Source of the DNA: Pyrococcus kukulkanii
GTDB taxonomy: Archaea > Methanobacteriota_B > Thermococci > Thermococcales > Thermococcaceae
Direction: 5' to 3'
Assembly (NCBI RefSeq): GCF_041647995.1
Contig: NZ_JARRIB010000001.1
Coordinates: 558,001 to 622,000, forward strand
DNA: 64,000 nt
Shown: positions 36,134 to 46,146 of the stretch, one piece after another
How positions within the stretch are numbered: the stretch's first letter is position 1
Layout of the letters: every line of letters begins with the position of its first letter
Position numbers and translations under genes: made by a program
The notes under the pieces: model-generated
Databases searched by the model: none
What the model was told of the DNA's origin: nothing
What the model saw: the letters and a program-made list of their open reading frames with translations, nothing else

Positions 36134-36817
36134 CTAAGGCTTCCTAACCACGAAAAGTGCATGATCCTTCTCGTAGGGCTCAAGGTTCAGCCTCTCAATG
36201 ACTTCAAAGTACTCGCCCAATTCCCTCTCAACTTCCCTGAACACTTGCTCTGGCTCCTTGGTAACGTCTATGCTCCTGCTCTTAACCGCTATCATTCCAT
36301 AGCCGCCCCTCTTGAGGTAGGCCTCAGCATTGTCTATGAGTATCTTTGCCTGCGTTGGCTGAGCAACGTCCTCGAATATTACATCGACCTTTGTAACCAA
36401 GGCCCTGTACTCTTCAGGCTTAGTAGCATCCCCCAGTATTGGCACTATGTTTTTCCTCTCCTCAACTATAGGAACAAGCTCCCTGAGAACCCTTGGGGAG
36501 AACTCAATTCCGTAGATTTTCCCTTCCCAGCCTATTATATCACTCACGTGAGATGCTGTGGTTCCGCTCGCTATTCCAAGGTAAAGCACGGTCTTCCCGG
36601 GCTTTATTGGGAAGTTCTTGAGGCCATTCATTATCGCAGCTCCAAGCTTTGAGCGGTGAGGGTTCCATATCCTGTACTCTTCCCCCTCCCACTTGATTAC
36701 CCTCTCACCGTAGACCCTCTGTCCTGGGACTAGGTTCTTGGTCGCTATCTTCTCGCTACCATCGTCGTCAATGACAATGTAAACGCCGGGGAACTTGTGC
36801 TTCTTAACCTCAACCAT
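36134..36817 (-). CDS. flpA: fibrillarin, C/D sRNP 2-O-methyltransferase
   Basis: The 227-residue protein starts [20 protein letters not shown]. The Rossmann SAM domain holds [17 protein letters not shown] and YGIEFSPR, then [14 protein letters not shown] and [15 protein letters not shown] (K-D-K-like catalytic set). It methylates ribose at sites chosen by C/D box sRNAs. The nop5 gene ends five bases upstream, so they form the usual operon. Six candidate guide RNAs lie elsewhere in this window. Confidence 0.97.
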   Translation of the reverse strand: MVEVKKHKFPGVYIVIDDDGSEKIATKNLVPGQRVYGERVIKWEGEEYRIWNPHRSKLGAAIMNGLKNFPIKPGKTVLYLGIASGTTASHVSDIIGWEGKIYGIEFSPRVLRELVPIVEERKNIVPILGDATKPEEYRALVTKVDVIFEDVAQPTQAKILIDNAEAYLKRGGYGMIAVKSRSIDVTKEPEQVFREVERELGEYFEVIERLNLEPYEKDHALFVVRKP

Positions 36818-36822
36818 TTAAA

Positions 36823-38031
36823 TCACCTCTTCCTAGGCTTCTCCTTCTTCTTTTTCTTCTTCTTTTTCTTATCCTTCCACCTCTTACCCTTCCTTTCCTC
36901 CCTCTTCCTCTTTGGCGGCTTCGGATACTTCTCCTTGATCTCCCTTATCCTGGCCTCAAGCTCCTTTTTGAGTTCCTCAGCTATGTACTCACCTGAGAAG
37001 TAGTCGACTCTAGCCGCTATTGCCAGCTTACCTGCTAAGGCTCTTGCTATCTTACCCCTCTGCCACCACGGAGAGCGGTTTATCGCTGGGTACTGATAGA
37101 TGACACCGTGCTTTGGAGGCTTAGCTCCGGTCCTTAAGTGCCTGAACAGAGCTTTCTCAGCACCCAAGACCTGTATCGTTGAGGAAGGCATCATTGCAAG
37201 CTCCTTTAAGCCACCAGCAAGGCTGATGAGCCTCGCAGCGAGCTTCGCACCAACGAGGGCCTTGAGGTTGGGAGCGACGTCATCCATCGCCCTGTCGATG
37301 TAGTCCTCTAATTCCCTCCTGAGCTTGTAGAGCCTGTCTATCTCCTCGGCAAAGTCCTGAACGACCTTTATATCAGTTTCATCCATCCAAGCACCCATCG
37401 TCTTCTCTTTGGCCTCGAGGATCTTCTTTATCTTCTCCTCACTTAGGCCGAGCTCCCTAAGCTTCTCCTCATCAACGTTGTCCCTGTGGCCTATTGTCTT
37501 TACGAAGGCAACGTATTGTGGATGCCTTGGGAGAATCTCATCGAGCTCAGGGAAGTGAAGCGAGTACCACTCCCTAAGCCTCGACACGAGGAGGTTTATC
37601 ACCTTGTCAATATCGTCCAAGGCCTCAATAGCTTGAATAACCATCTTGTCCCTCGCACCGCTCTGCTCCTGAATTCTGAGCCTTGTAAGGTCAACGCCAA
37701 CCTTGTAGTAGTCCTCAAACCAGTTCCCCCCCAGGAATTCCTCGGGATTGCTCCTGAGCCTCTCACCTGCAAGGTTGGGGAACTCGGTTGTAGCATTGTA
37801 GCCGAGCTCCTTCACCTTCCTGCTGAGCTCTGGGTGCTCGAAGACGAATTCACTGTATCCATTCTCCTTGAGCTCCTTCAAAAGAGCCTTAAGATCCTCA
37901 ACGAACTCTCCCTTAAGGAGCTTGTCAAGAACCCTCTCGGGCTTATCCGTGTAGTACCTCTTAGCTATGAGCTTGCCGTTTTCGTCGAAGGCATAGATGC
38001 CTCGAACGTTTTCAGCTATGAACGCCTTCAT
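36823..38031 (-). CDS. nop5: Nop5 (Nop56/58), C/D sRNP scaffold
   Basis: The 402-residue protein starts MKAFIAENVRGIYAFDENGK. It has the N-terminal fibrillarin-binding domain, a central coiled coil (IDKVINLLVSRLREWYSLHFPELDEILPRHP), and the NOP domain (GAKLAARLISLAGGLKELAMMPSSTIQVLGAEKALFRHL) that binds L7Ae-RNA. The C-terminus is a run of lysines (KKKKKKKKEKPRKR), as in homologues. It precedes fibrillarin by five bases. ATG at 38031 is chosen over 38043 because the family starts MKAFI/MKVYI. Confidence 0.96.
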   Translation of the reverse strand: MKAFIAENVRGIYAFDENGKLIAKRYYTDKPERVLDKLLKGEFVEDLKALLKELKENGYSEFVFEHPELSRKVKELGYNATTEFPNLAGERLRSNPEEFLGGNWFEDYYKVGVDLTRLRIQEQSGARDKMVIQAIEALDDIDKVINLLVSRLREWYSLHFPELDEILPRHPQYVAFVKTIGHRDNVDEEKLRELGLSEEKIKKILEAKEKTMGAWMDETDIKVVQDFAEEIDRLYKLRRELEDYIDRAMDDVAPNLKALVGAKLAARLISLAGGLKELAMMPSSTIQVLGAEKALFRHLRTGAKPPKHGVIYQYPAINRSPWWQRGKIARALAGKLAIAARVDYFSGEYIAEELKKELEARIREIKEKYPKPPKRKREERKGKRWKDKKKKKKKKKEKPRKR

Positions 38032-38090
38032 CATCCTCACCAAATGGAGCTTTGGTTTATTGTATAAAAGACTTAAGGAAATAGAAAAGC

Positions 38091-38903
38091 TTACCGGTTA
38101 CCGAGGAGGGATATGGCAACGATAGATGTCGTCTCAGTATTTGCATCCCCAACAGGGACAACATTTCCATCAACCACCCTATAGCCCGTGATTATTCCCC
38201 CATTATCCGCTTGAAGCTCACTTATTATCTGAATGCATGCCTCATAAACGTCTCTCCCTTCTTTCGGCATCCCCAGGGACTTATACAGGTATATGAACAG
38301 GGCGCATTTGTAAGTCTGATACACTCCAGAAAATGCCTTATCCCTAAAACCGTAACCATCCCACATTTTTAGTAGCCTTAAGTACATGGTAAAGGCACCA
38401 GTTTCGTTTCCAACTAAGAGATCGCTCAAGGCTCCATAGGCTAGAAGGTCAGCGTACTCCTGCCAGTCATCCATCCTACAGGATTCGTTAGCTCGCTCGA
38501 GCTTTAGAAGAAGGGTCGTATTGAACTTTTTCGAGCAAACATTTCCAATCGTGATTACTTCTGGACAGAAGAATTCATTTAAGGGCTTACCCAGGAGAGG
38601 ATCAATTCTCCCGTTATAGGAGATATTGTACCTCCTAAGGGCTTCGCTGACGTTCCTCCAAAGAGGAGAGCCAAGCAACCTTAAAGCCCTCTCAGCGAGA
38701 ACATTATCGTTGGCAAGCCATATAGTCTCGTTGTCCGGATATGAGGTTATGGAAGCCCTAAGGAGACCCACCTCAGGCACATACTGAGATTCCAGAAACT
38801 CCCGCATAGCAGAGTTATTGACGCTGTGCTCGCTACTGTGGGTAAGAAGGACAAGGAGGATTATTAAAGAGGAAACTATCAACAAAAGCTTCCTCACACC
38901 CAT
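38091..38903 (-). CDS. secreted helical protein, function unknown
   Basis: The 270-residue protein starts MGVRKLLLIVSSLIILLVLL, a signal or anchor sequence. The exported part is mainly helices with four conserved-looking Cys (EFFCPEV, GNVCSK, ESCRMD, EACIQI) and N-glycosylation sites. The sequence YQTYKCALFIYLYKSLGMPKEGRDVY...TETTSIVAISLL looks like an alpha/alpha-barrel repeat. I do not recognise the family. Confidence 0.75.
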   Translation of the reverse strand: MGVRKLLLIVSSLIILLVLLTHSSEHSVNNSAMREFLESQYVPEVGLLRASITSYPDNETIWLANDNVLAERALRLLGSPLWRNVSEALRRYNISYNGRIDPLLGKPLNEFFCPEVITIGNVCSKKFNTTLLLKLERANESCRMDDWQEYADLLAYGALSDLLVGNETGAFTMYLRLLKMWDGYGFRDKAFSGVYQTYKCALFIYLYKSLGMPKEGRDVYEACIQIISELQADNGGIITGYRVVDGNVVPVGDANTETTSIVAISLLGNR

Positions 38904-39002
38904 CGACACCCCTTTTAAAGAAGAACATTATAACTCTTCCCATAAAGGTTATGATCAAAAAGTTAAAAGTTTAAATTGATTAACTAACCAAAGAGGTCAG
39001 TT

Positions 39003-39254
39003 ATGGCACTGGAAGGGGCCAAAAATGGTGTCGTTGCTGGAGTTCTAGACACAATGCTACTTGGAGCAATGATTTCCGCAATAGGACTGCCTGCATCAAT
39101 CCTCACAAAGCTTGGCTACGTAATCTATGATATGGGCGTTGTCGGGTTATCTTTCGTCCTCTTGGGCGAAGCTATAGGAGGAGAAAAATCAGAAATCATG
39201 AGGGTAGGGTTTGCGATAGCAGGAGTAGTATCTCTCTTGCTATTGAAGATTTAA
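39003..39254 (+). CDS. small membrane protein with two to three helices
   Basis: The 83-residue hydrophobic protein MALEGAKNGVVAGVLDTMLLG has three likely membrane segments rich in Gly and Ala. There is no charged catalytic residue. It stands alone and overlaps the end of the convergent PLP enzyme gene by 15 bases. A TATA-like TTTAAATTG lies at about 38969-38977. Unknown function. Confidence 0.7.
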   Translation: MALEGAKNGVVAGVLDTMLLGAMISAIGLPASILTKLGYVIYDMGVVGLSFVLLGEAIGGEKSEIMRVGFAIAGVVSLLLLKI

Positions 39255-40238
39255 CAGCCTAAGCATATCCTCGCCGTAGTGGAATATTCCGGGCATTCCG
39301 CCCGTGTGTACGAATAGAATCCTCTCGCCTAACTCTCCCCTCTTCGCGAGGTCCATTAAGCCATAGAAAGCCTTACCTGTGTACACCGGGTCAAGGAGGA
39401 TTCCCTCCTTAGTTCCAACAAGTCTTATTAGCTCCGCAACCTCCCTAACTATCCTACCGTAAGCGCCAAAGCTGTAATCATAAATCTTGGGCTCCTTAAG
39501 CTCTACACTCACGTCTAAAAGCTTTGCAGTTTCCTTAGCTAAGTCAACGACCTTCTGTGTCATCTTCTCACCAAATATTCCAACTGCCATGCCAACTGGC
39601 TCCACTTCAAGACCTGCCAGCTCAAGGCCTAGGAGTATTCCAGCTAAAGTGCCGCCGCTTCCCACTGCATCAACTATACTATCAAACTTTAGGCCTAGCG
39701 AGCTTATCTGAGTTGATAACTCCCCTACCATCCTGACGTAGCCCAAGGTTCCAACCGGAGATGCTCCACCTATTGGGATTATATATGGCCTTTTGCCCTG
39801 CTCTTCTAATTCCTTAGCAACTTTCTCAGCATATGGAATCAAATCGGGAGTTTTCTCAACATCGTAAACCCTCGTCTCTATTCCCATCAGCTTGTCCAAG
39901 AGATAGTTACCTTTCAGGGTCTCTTTTCCTCTCAACACTAAGATGACATCAAGTCCAAGCTTCTTAGCGGCTAAGGCCGTTACGAATGCATGATTCGAGT
40001 GGACAGCACCCATTGTTATTATCGTGTCTGCACCCTTAGCTAAGGCATCCCCCAGGAGGAACTCAAGCTTCCTCGCCTTGTTTCCTCCTATCCCTAGGCC
40101 CGTGAGGTCATCTCTCTTTACATAGACTTCAACACCAAGCATTTCACTTATCCTGGGAAGGTACTGGATTGGTGTTTCCCAGGGGATTAATTCAACCCGG
40201 GAGAACTTCGCAAGAAGTGTCCTAATCTTTGGGTGCAT
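39240..40238 (-). CDS. PLP-dependent ACC deaminase / D-cysteine desulfhydrase family enzyme
   Basis: The 332-residue fold-type II PLP enzyme begins MHPKIRTLLAKFSRVELIPWETPIQ. The Schiff-base Lys is in GGNKARKLEFLLGDA (about residue 54), SNH follows (GAVHSNHAFVT), and the phosphate loop is VGSGGTLAGILLGLE. The known P. horikoshii homologue acts on D-amino acids rather than on ACC. ATG at 40238 gives the conserved family start. Confidence 0.92.
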   Translation of the reverse strand: MHPKIRTLLAKFSRVELIPWETPIQYLPRISEMLGVEVYVKRDDLTGLGIGGNKARKLEFLLGDALAKGADTIITMGAVHSNHAFVTALAAKKLGLDVILVLRGKETLKGNYLLDKLMGIETRVYDVEKTPDLIPYAEKVAKELEEQGKRPYIIPIGGASPVGTLGYVRMVGELSTQISSLGLKFDSIVDAVGSGGTLAGILLGLELAGLEVEPVGMAVGIFGEKMTQKVVDLAKETAKLLDVSVELKEPKIYDYSFGAYGRIVREVAELIRLVGTKEGILLDPVYTGKAFYGLMDLAKRGELGERILFVHTGGMPGIFHYGEDMLRLLNLQ

Positions 40239-40350
40239 GAGCGTCACCACGTTTAGATAGCTATCTGATTATTTAAATATTTTGACAATGTTTGAAATGG
40301 CTTTCCAAAAATACAATACAAGACTAAAAACTGTTACAGGTAAAGGTGTA

Positions 40351-40893
40351 ATGAGGCCTCCGTTCATATACGGCAGAATAGTGGATAAAGAACACTTCGC
40401 AGACCGAGAAGAGGAAGTTGAAAAATTAAAAAAGAGGATTCCGGGGATGAATTCGCTAAATTTATCCTAAAGAAGTTCGAAGAGAGTAGACTAGCCGTTG
40501 AGGCAGAAGTTATCGGCGACACACTGAACATCACAAAGGGCCATCCACACTATACCCAAATGCTCTGCCAGAAATTGTAGCTCAATGCAGTAATCCAAGG
40601 AAAAAGAGGATTAGCAGGGAGGATTTAGAAATAACACTTAATGAAGCTTTAAACAAAGCATCTGAGCTATTTGAAGAAATTTGGGACTCACTAACCCTAA
40701 ATCAAAGAAAGGTTTTAATCGCAATAGCTAGGGGAGAAAAAAGACTTTTACTCTAGGGGGGCTTTTTGAATAGGTACGGATTCAAGAGGTCATCTACCGT
40801 CCAAGCAGCTATAAAAGGGCTTAAGGACAAGGAAATTATCATTAAAGAAGGAGGAAAATACCTCATTGAAAAGCTGGTTAAAAGAAGATTCTA
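40351..40893 (+). pseudogene. archaeal ATPase relic, internally deleted
   Basis: A start MRPPFIYGRIVDKEHFADREEEVEKLKKR is followed almost at once by C-terminal parts of an AAA ATPase: FAKFILKKFEESRLAVEAEVIG, ITKGHPHYTQMLC, then shifted frames encoding EDLEITLNEALNKASELFEEIWDSL and a winged helix (VIAIARGEK...LKDKEIIIKEGGKYLI). The whole Walker A/B core is missing and stops lie at 40578-40580 and elsewhere. It ends against the 3-prime end of the SRP RNA. This is the third relative of this ATPase family in the window. Confidence 0.78.
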
Positions 40894-41216
40894 GCGGCGG
40901 CGGGCGCGCCCGGAGGTGGGAACCCTCCACCGCTCCCTTTCACCGGGCCCTACCTCATCCCCGCACCCCCGCGAGCGTGCTCCGTGGCCCCTACCGCTGC
41001 TCCCTTCCGGGCCTTGCGGGGTTCAGGGCCCAAAGGGGGTTAGCACGGCCCTTCAGCCGTGCCTCCCCCACCGGGCACCCCGCGGGACGAGGACTCATCG
41101 TTCGGTCCCGGCTTCCGGGAGCGGCTTCGGGAACCGCCCCCCGGGCTTCGGCCCCGGCATATCGGCGGTTTCCGGTTACAGGGGACGCCGAACCCCCCGG
41201 CCTAGCCCGCCGCCAA
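40892..41216 (-). ncRNA. 7S signal recognition particle RNA
   Basis: This 325-base, very GC-rich stretch is the archaeal SRP RNA. On the minus strand the 5-prime GGCGGCGGGC pairs with the 3-prime GCCCGCCGCC as helix 5/1 closing. The SRP54-binding helix 8 is clear: GGCCCGGAAGGGAGCAGCGG (about 40997-41016), with the conserved GGAA tetraloop and AGCAG. A TATA box lies about 25 bases upstream of the estimated 5-prime end. Frames crossing it are not coding. The bases 41217-41481 hold its promoter and AT-rich sequence but no gene I can see. Confidence 0.96.
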
Positions 41217-41236
41217 GCAAGAGTTTCTCGGCCTAG

Positions 41237-41247
41237 TTTTATAAAGG
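41237..41247 (-). promoter_or_regulatory. TATA box of the SRP RNA gene
   Basis: CCTTTATAAAA on the minus strand is centred about 25 bases before the estimated 5-prime end of the 7S RNA, the usual archaeal spacing, and stands out from the AT-rich surroundings. Confidence 0.75.
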
Positions 41248-41481
41248 TTTGGTTAGTTGAGAATTTTACAAGATTTTGTGCAAAATACTTTTAAGTATTT
41301 TTTATGTATCCTGGTAAGGAGAGCTCAACCAACTTACATGTATATGCTAAAATCAGCCCTTCTCAAATCAAAATTTTGACAAAAATATGTTCTGAACCTA
41401 AGTTCGAATGTAAAACTCCTAACATGCTACATAAATTCTAACAGGATAAGTGCTTAAAATGTAAACAAGCTAGGAGAAATA

Positions 41482-41543
41482 GGCGATGACGACTGAATCC
41501 AATGCTGAGCTAAGGCGATGATTGACCCCAGAGTGGCCGAGCC
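41482..41543 (+). ncRNA. C/D box sRNA candidate
   Basis: The order of boxes is C (ATGACGA, 41486-41492), a 12-base guide, D-prime CTGA (41505-41508), C-prime CGATGA (41516-41521), a second guide and D CCGA (41537-41540). GGC and GCC at the ends can pair as the terminal stem. C and D are one-base variants of the consensus, so this is the least certain of the set. It lies at the 3-prime end of the convergent moeB gene. Confidence 0.6.
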
Positions 41544-42235
41544 TACAGTTCTATAATTTCATAAGCATTGTTCGCAAGGTCAATTATTAGAAGTTTATTG
41601 GCCAAGGGTTTTCCATAGCCCGTAATGAGCTTAACAACTTCAGCGACTTGAATACTCGCAATTATGCCGGCAGTAGCTCCCAAAATTGGGAACTTGCCCT
41701 TCTTTCTGACTTTGGGGAATATTTCCCTTAACCTTCTTGTTTTTCCTGGGATTATCGTCGTTACTTGTCCATATAATCCCTCAACCGCACCGTGAACCAA
41801 GGGAATTCCCCTCTCGTGAGCGTAGTCATCCAAGAGGTACCTAGTCTCGAAGTTGTCAAGGCAGTCAACTATAATATTGACGTTCTTCAGTACTTCGTGT
41901 ACGTTTTCCTGGGTAAGCTTACCAACGAACGTTTCTATCCTAACATCAGAGTTAAACCTTTCAAGCTTCCATTTAGCAGAGAGAGGCTTTGGATTCCTGC
42001 CAAGATCTTCCTCCCAGTGGAGTATCTGCCTGTTCAAGTTGCTTAACTCTGGCGTTTGCTCATCTATCAGCAGGATAGTCCCAACGCCGGCCGCTGTAAG
42101 GTAATAAGCTACGGGACTTCCCAAACCGCCAACCCCAACTACCGCGACTTTAGCCCTCTTTAACTTTTCTTGCCCCTCAACGCCGAAAAGCATTATCTGT
42201 CTGTCGTAACGTTCAAGTTCCCTCTCGCTCAGCAT
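41543..42235 (-). CDS. moeB: MoeB/ThiF-family E1-like adenylyltransferase
   Basis: The 230-residue protein has [20 protein letters not shown] (ATP loop), [16 protein letters not shown] with Arg finger, K of LSAKWKLE, and [17 protein letters not shown]. The catalytic Cys region and CxxC zinc knuckles of longer members are missing: [13 protein letters not shown] and no CPxC, so it is a compact archaeal type. It would adenylate a ubiquitin-like sulfur carrier (MoaD/SAMP) for cofactor or tRNA thiolation. It overlaps the HIT gene by 23 bases, so both are translated from one message. Confidence 0.88.
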   Translation of the reverse strand: MLSERELERYDRQIMLFGVEGQEKLKRAKVAVVGVGGLGSPVAYYLTAAGVGTILLIDEQTPELSNLNRQILHWEEDLGRNPKPLSAKWKLERFNSDVRIETFVGKLTQENVHEVLKNVNIIVDCLDNFETRYLLDDYAHERGIPLVHGAVEGLYGQVTTIIPGKTRRLREIFPKVRKKGKFPILGATAGIIASIQVAEVVKLITGYGKPLANKLLIIDLANNAYEIIEL

Positions 42236-42719
42236 TTTCAATCTCCTCTATTGCTTGTTTGATTTCATCGTAGGCTTGTTTAAGCGACTCGGGGATTACC
42301 TTAGTGTCCGCGATTACTGGCATAAAGTTTGTGTCCCCGTTCCACCTTGGCACTATGTGAAGGTGTACGTGCCCATCTATTCCAGCCCCGGCAACCTTGC
42401 CTATATTAAAGCCCAGGTTAAAGCCATCGGGCTTCATGACCTTCCTTATGGCCTTCATTACCAATGCCGCTAGCTTCATGATTTCGAGCATCTCCTCCTC
42501 CGTTAGATCCTCTATGCTACTCACGTGCCTGTACGGTGCAACCATAACGTGTCCAGGGTTGTAGGGATAGTTGTTCATTATTATGAAAGCATTCTTTCCG
42601 CGGTATAGAATGAGCCTTTCCTTATCCCTGTTCTCCTTCGGGAAGTCACAGAAGATACAGCCCTCGTATTTGGGCGATCTTATATATTCAATCCTCCATG
42701 GGGCCCATAGTATCTTCAT
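42213..42719 (-). CDS. HIT-family nucleotide hydrolase
   Basis: The 168-residue protein starts [29 protein letters not shown], which includes the CxxC zinc site often found in archaeal HIT proteins. The histidine triad is [11 protein letters not shown], and the [11 protein letters not shown] segment precedes it. By family it hydrolyses Ap4A or related nucleotides. It is the upstream member of the pair with moeB. ATG at 42719 matches the family start. Confidence 0.92.
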   Translation of the reverse strand: MKILWAPWRIEYIRSPKYEGCIFCDFPKENRDKERLILYRGKNAFIIMNNYPYNPGHVMVAPYRHVSSIEDLTEEEMLEIMKLAALVMKAIRKVMKPDGFNLGFNIGKVAGAGIDGHVHLHIVPRWNGDTNFMPVIADTKVIPESLKQAYDEIKQAIEEIENAEREGT

Positions 42720-42812
42720 CTCACCACCCAATTAGGGACTGAAAGGAATTTTTAAAAGCTTTAGCTATGTGCATAAACCTTTTAAATTAATCCATTTAGC
42801 ATGACGCGAAGG

Positions 42813-42836
42813 GGCGGCTGGCTTGGGCTGGCCGTC
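42813..42836 (+). promoter_or_regulatory. stable leader hairpin upstream of S15
   Basis: GGCGGCTGGC-TTGG-GCTGGCCGTC forms a ten-pair stem (with G-U pairs) 19 bases before the rps15 start, between TATA-like TTTTAAATTA (42779-42788) and the ribosome site GGGAGGTGG. It may be an autoregulatory site for S15, as in bacteria. Confidence 0.5.
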
Positions 42837-42855
42837 ACCATGGGAGGTGGTGTAA

Positions 42856-43335
42856 ATGGCGAGGATGCATGCTAGGAAGAGAGGCAAAAGCGGTTCAAAG
42901 AGGCCCCCAAGGACTGCTCCCCCAATATGGCTTGAGCACATAACCGTTGAGGAGATTGAAAACCTAGTAGTTAAGCTAAGGAAGGAAGGTTACAGCACCG
43001 CAATGATAGGGACGATCCTTAGGGATCAGTATGGGATTCCCACGGTCAAGCTCTTCAAGGATCCTGATAACCCCAACAGGAACCTAACGATAACAAGGAT
43101 CCTTGAGAAGCATGGCCTTGCCCCGGAGATTCCGGAGGATTTGATGTTCCTAATTAGAAGGGCCGTCAACCTGAGGAAGCACCTTGAGCAGCACCCCAAG
43201 GATCTGCACTCAATGCGCGGTTTGCAGTTGATCGAAAGCAAGATTAGAAGGTTAGTTAAGTACTACAAGAGGAAGGGCAAGCTTCCAAAGGACTGGAGAT
43301 ACGACCCAGAGCAAGCAAAGCTTCTCGTTCGCTGA
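42856..43335 (+). CDS. rps15: 30S ribosomal protein S15
   Basis: The 159-residue protein is the long archaeal/eukaryotic S15 (uS15): [19 protein letters not shown] extension, [24 protein letters not shown], and the rRNA-binding core [30 protein letters not shown] strong GGAGGTGG ribosome site precedes it. It begins a cluster S15-GAN-Pcc1-S3Ae on the plus strand. Confidence 0.97.
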   Translation: MARMHARKRGKSGSKRPPRTAPPIWLEHITVEEIENLVVKLRKEGYSTAMIGTILRDQYGIPTVKLFKDPDNPNRNLTITRILEKHGLAPEIPEDLMFLIRRAVNLRKHLEQHPKDLHSMRGLQLIESKIRRLVKYYKRKGKLPKDWRYDPEQAKLLVR

Positions 43336-43362
43336 TCTCCATTATTTCCTTTGGTGTTTTTC

Positions 43363-44790
43363 ATGGACAAGGGGGGATTCTTGGATAAGGTTAGGGAGGC
43401 CGTTGAGACCGTTAAAGTTCACATCGAGTTAGGTCACACTATAAGGATTATCTCCCATAGGGACGCAGATGGCATTACCGCGGGAGCAATTCTTGTGAAA
43501 GCCCTTTCTAGGGAGGGGGCCAAAGTTCACGTTTCAATAGTCAAGCAGGTTAGTGAGGAGCTCGTTAAGCAACTTAAGGAGGAGGACTATAGGATTGTTA
43601 TATTCTCTGATTTGGGCAGTGGGTCAATAAGCCTCATTAAGGAGCATTTAGGCGATAGAACGGTCGTTATTTTAGACCATCACCCTCCAGAAACAACGGA
43701 AACTCATGAAAGGCACATTCTCGTAAATCCAGTTCCCTTTGGGGCCAACAGCGTTAGGGATCTCAGCGGTTCCGGAGTTACGTACTTCTTCGCCAAGGAA
43801 CTTAACGAGAAGAACAAGGATCTTGCCTACATAGCGATAGTTGGTGCTGTAGGTGACATGCAGGAGAACGATGGAGTGTTCCATGGAATGAACCTTGACA
43901 TCATAGAGGACGGCAAATCTCTGGGAATTCTTGAGGTTAGAAAGGAGCTAAGGCTCTTCGGTAGGGAGACTAGGCCCCTATACCAAATGTTAGCGTACGC
44001 AACGAACCCTGAGATACCTGAGATAACTGGAGATGAGAGAAAGGCTATTGAATGGCTGAGAAACAAGGGATTCAACCCTGACAAGAAGTACTGGGAATTG
44101 ACTGAAGAGGAGAAGAAGAGACTTCATGACCTCTTAGTTATCCATATGATAAAGCATGGAGCGGGAAAGGAGGAGATAGACAGGCTAATTGGCGATGTCG
44201 TTATAAGCCCATTATATCCGGAAGGAGATCCAAGGCACGAAGCCAGAGAATTCGCAACTCTTCTTAACGCAACTGGGAGGCTCAACTTAGGTAACTTAGG
44301 CGTTGCGGTATGCTTGGGGAATGAGGAGGCATTTAAGAGGGCAATGAAGATGGTCGAGGACTACAAGAGGGAGCAGATAGAGGCGAGGAAGTGGCTGATA
44401 CAGAACTGGAGTGGTGAAGTATGGGAGGGGGAGAATGTCTACGTTCTCTACGTCGGTAACAACATCAGGGACACCCTTGTCGGGATCGCCGCCAGCATGG
44501 CGATAAATGCGGGGCTTGCCAAGCCCGAAAAGCCGGTTATAGTGTTTGCCGACACTCCAGAGGATCCCAATATCCTAAAGGGGTCAGCGAGGACTACTGA
44601 AAAAGCTTTGGCCAAAGGGTACCACCTTGGAGAGGCCCTTAGAAAGGCTGCAGAAATAGTTGGGGGGGAGGGAGGAGGACATGCGATTGCTGCAGGGATT
44701 AGAATTCCTAGGGCAAGGCTCGCAGAGTTCAGGAAGCTTATCGATAGATTGCTCGGGGAGCAGGTGAAAGAGCATGAATATCAAAGCTAA
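43363..44790 (+). CDS. gan: DHH-family exonuclease, GINS-associated nuclease (RecJ-like)
   Basis: The 475-residue protein has the DHH phosphoesterase motifs: [36 protein letters not shown], and the DHHA1 C-terminal [18 protein letters not shown]. In Thermococcales the RecJ-like GAN binds GINS and degrades single strands at the replisome. It starts 27 bases after S15 at the ATG with GGTG upstream; the upstream TTG at 43351 is unlikely. Its end overlaps pcc1 by 17 bases. Confidence 0.92.
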   Translation: MDKGGFLDKVREAVETVKVHIELGHTIRIISHRDADGITAGAILVKALSREGAKVHVSIVKQVSEELVKQLKEEDYRIVIFSDLGSGSISLIKEHLGDRTVVILDHHPPETTETHERHILVNPVPFGANSVRDLSGSGVTYFFAKELNEKNKDLAYIAIVGAVGDMQENDGVFHGMNLDIIEDGKSLGILEVRKELRLFGRETRPLYQMLAYATNPEIPEITGDERKAIEWLRNKGFNPDKKYWELTEEEKKRLHDLLVIHMIKHGAGKEEIDRLIGDVVISPLYPEGDPRHEAREFATLLNATGRLNLGNLGVAVCLGNEEAFKRAMKMVEDYKREQIEARKWLIQNWSGEVWEGENVYVLYVGNNIRDTLVGIAASMAINAGLAKPEKPVIVFADTPEDPNILKGSARTTEKALAKGYHLGEALRKAAEIVGGEGGGHAIAAGIRIPRARLAEFRKLIDRLLGEQVKEHEYQS

Positions 44791-45025
44791 TGTTGAATTA
44801 GTGTGGGAGTACGATGATGAGAGGGTCGCAAAGGCTGTAGCTAATGCAGTAAATGTTGATAACATTTCTATCCCTGAAGAGCTTAAGAAAAGTTTAAATC
44901 TTGTTACCTTCCCCGAAGGAGCGAAGGTAATAACAAAAGTTAAATATGAAGGAGAGATTGAAACCCTCATAGTCGCTCTCGATGATTTGATATTCGCGAT
45001 TAAAGTTGCTGAGGAGGTGTTATGA
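44774..45025 (+). CDS. pcc1: KEOPS complex subunit Pcc1
   Basis: The 83-residue protein matches Pcc1 in length and fold pattern ([29 protein letters not shown] and a C-terminal helix [20 protein letters not shown]). Pcc1 forms the dimer platform of the KEOPS/t6A-forming complex. It overlaps GAN upstream and rps3ae downstream. The gene order is the known Thermococcales one. Confidence 0.92.
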   Translation: MNIKANVELVWEYDDERVAKAVANAVNVDNISIPEELKKSLNLVTFPEGAKVITKVKYEGEIETLIVALDDLIFAIKVAEEVL

Positions 45026-45624
45026 TGGCAGCTAAGAGGAGAGTTAGCGCAACTAGGGATAAGTGGAAGCTAAAGCAGTGGTACATTATTTACGCTCCAG
45101 ACTTCTTCGGGAGCGTTGAAGTTGGATTGACTCCGGCTGACGATCCTGAAAAGGTGCTCAACAGAGTTGTCGAGGTAACGCTAAAAGATGTAACTGGGGA
45201 CTTCACCAAGGGCCACGTCAAGCTTTACTTCCAGGTTTATGACGTCAAGGGACAGAACGCCTACACCAAGTTCAAAGGCATGAAGCTTGCGAGGAGCTAC
45301 ATAAGGTCACTCGTTAGGAGGAGAACTACAAGGATCGACGGAATATTCAATATAACGACTAAGGATGGCTACAAGCTTAGGGTTATGGCCATGGCTATAG
45401 CAATGAGGAGAATCCAGACGAGCCAGGAGAGGGCCATAAGGAAGATCATGCAAGAGATAATCTACAAGAAAGCTGAAGAACTCAACTTCAAGGACTTCGT
45501 TCTCGAAGCCGTAAACGGAAAGATAGCTGCTGAGATAGCCAAGGAGGCAAAGAAGATATACCCGCTGAAGAAGGCGGAAATAAGAAAGATAAAGGTGCTT
45601 GGAGAACCCGAGGTTGCGGCTTAA
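45025..45624 (+). CDS. rps3ae: 30S ribosomal protein S3Ae (eS1)
   Basis: The 199-residue basic protein begins [29 protein letters not shown], the S3Ae signature. [22 protein letters not shown] and the [13 protein letters not shown] helix follow. ATG at 45025 has the GAGGAGGTG site at a good distance; the ATG at 45022 is adjacent. It closes the operon and faces an Lrp-type regulator, with a four-base overlap at the ends. Confidence 0.97.
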   Translation: MAAKRRVSATRDKWKLKQWYIIYAPDFFGSVEVGLTPADDPEKVLNRVVEVTLKDVTGDFTKGHVKLYFQVYDVKGQNAYTKFKGMKLARSYIRSLVRRRTTRIDGIFNITTKDGYKLRVMAMAIAMRRIQTSQERAIRKIMQEIIYKKAEELNFKDFVLEAVNGKIAAEIAKEAKKIYPLKKAEIRKIKVLGEPEVAA

Positions 45625-46067
45625 ATTATTTCAAATTTTGGAACTTTGCTCACGAATACTATTTCAACATTTTCTATATCTTTAACATTCGATAAGAACT
45701 CATTAACCCTGTTTTCAGCGCCACTAAGATCCTTCGGAACGAGGATATGCACTATAAGGTTGTACCTTCCCACTCCCTTCTCCACAATTTTGACGTATTC
45801 AATATCGGAGATATCGCTGATGACCCTATCAACATCTGCCATCGGTTTTAGTTTTATCAGTACCACTGCATATATGTAACCTAATTTCTCAAGATCGGGT
45901 AGGATTGTAAATTTTTTGATAACTCCTAATTTTTTTAACTTCTCCATTCTCCTGGCAATTCTCTGCCTTGTTGTGTCCAACATTTCCGCTAATTCCCTAT
46001 AGGTAAGGCGAGAATTTTGGGATAATACCTTAATTAATTGCAAATCAACCTTATCGAGTTTCTTCAT
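45621..46067 (-). CDS. Lrp/AsnC-family transcriptional regulator
   Basis: The 148-residue protein has an HTH ([42 protein letters not shown]) and a RAM-like C-terminal domain ([30 protein letters not shown]...[13 protein letters not shown]). It is distinct from the copy at 29992-30459. Its 5-prime side has a TATA-like CTATAAAAACG (46094-46104). Confidence 0.9.
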   Translation of the reverse strand: MKKLDKVDLQLIKVLSQNSRLTYRELAEMLDTTRQRIARRMEKLKKLGVIKKFTILPDLEKLGYIYAVVLIKLKPMADVDRVISDISDIEYVKIVEKGVGRYNLIVHILVPKDLSGAENRVNEFLSNVKDIENVEIVFVSKVPKFEII

Positions 46068-46146
46068 ATGCCCACCCTTTCTGATGAAGAATTGGCTCTA
46101 TAAAAACGTTTCGGATGATTTCCAATATTCCAAGATTATTGCAGCG

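Noticed and set aside
40866-41294. Two long overlapping open frames with Pro/Arg/Gly-rich translation.
   Set aside because: They lie within the 7S SRP RNA; their length is due to high G+C, and helix 8 and the closing stem are obvious.
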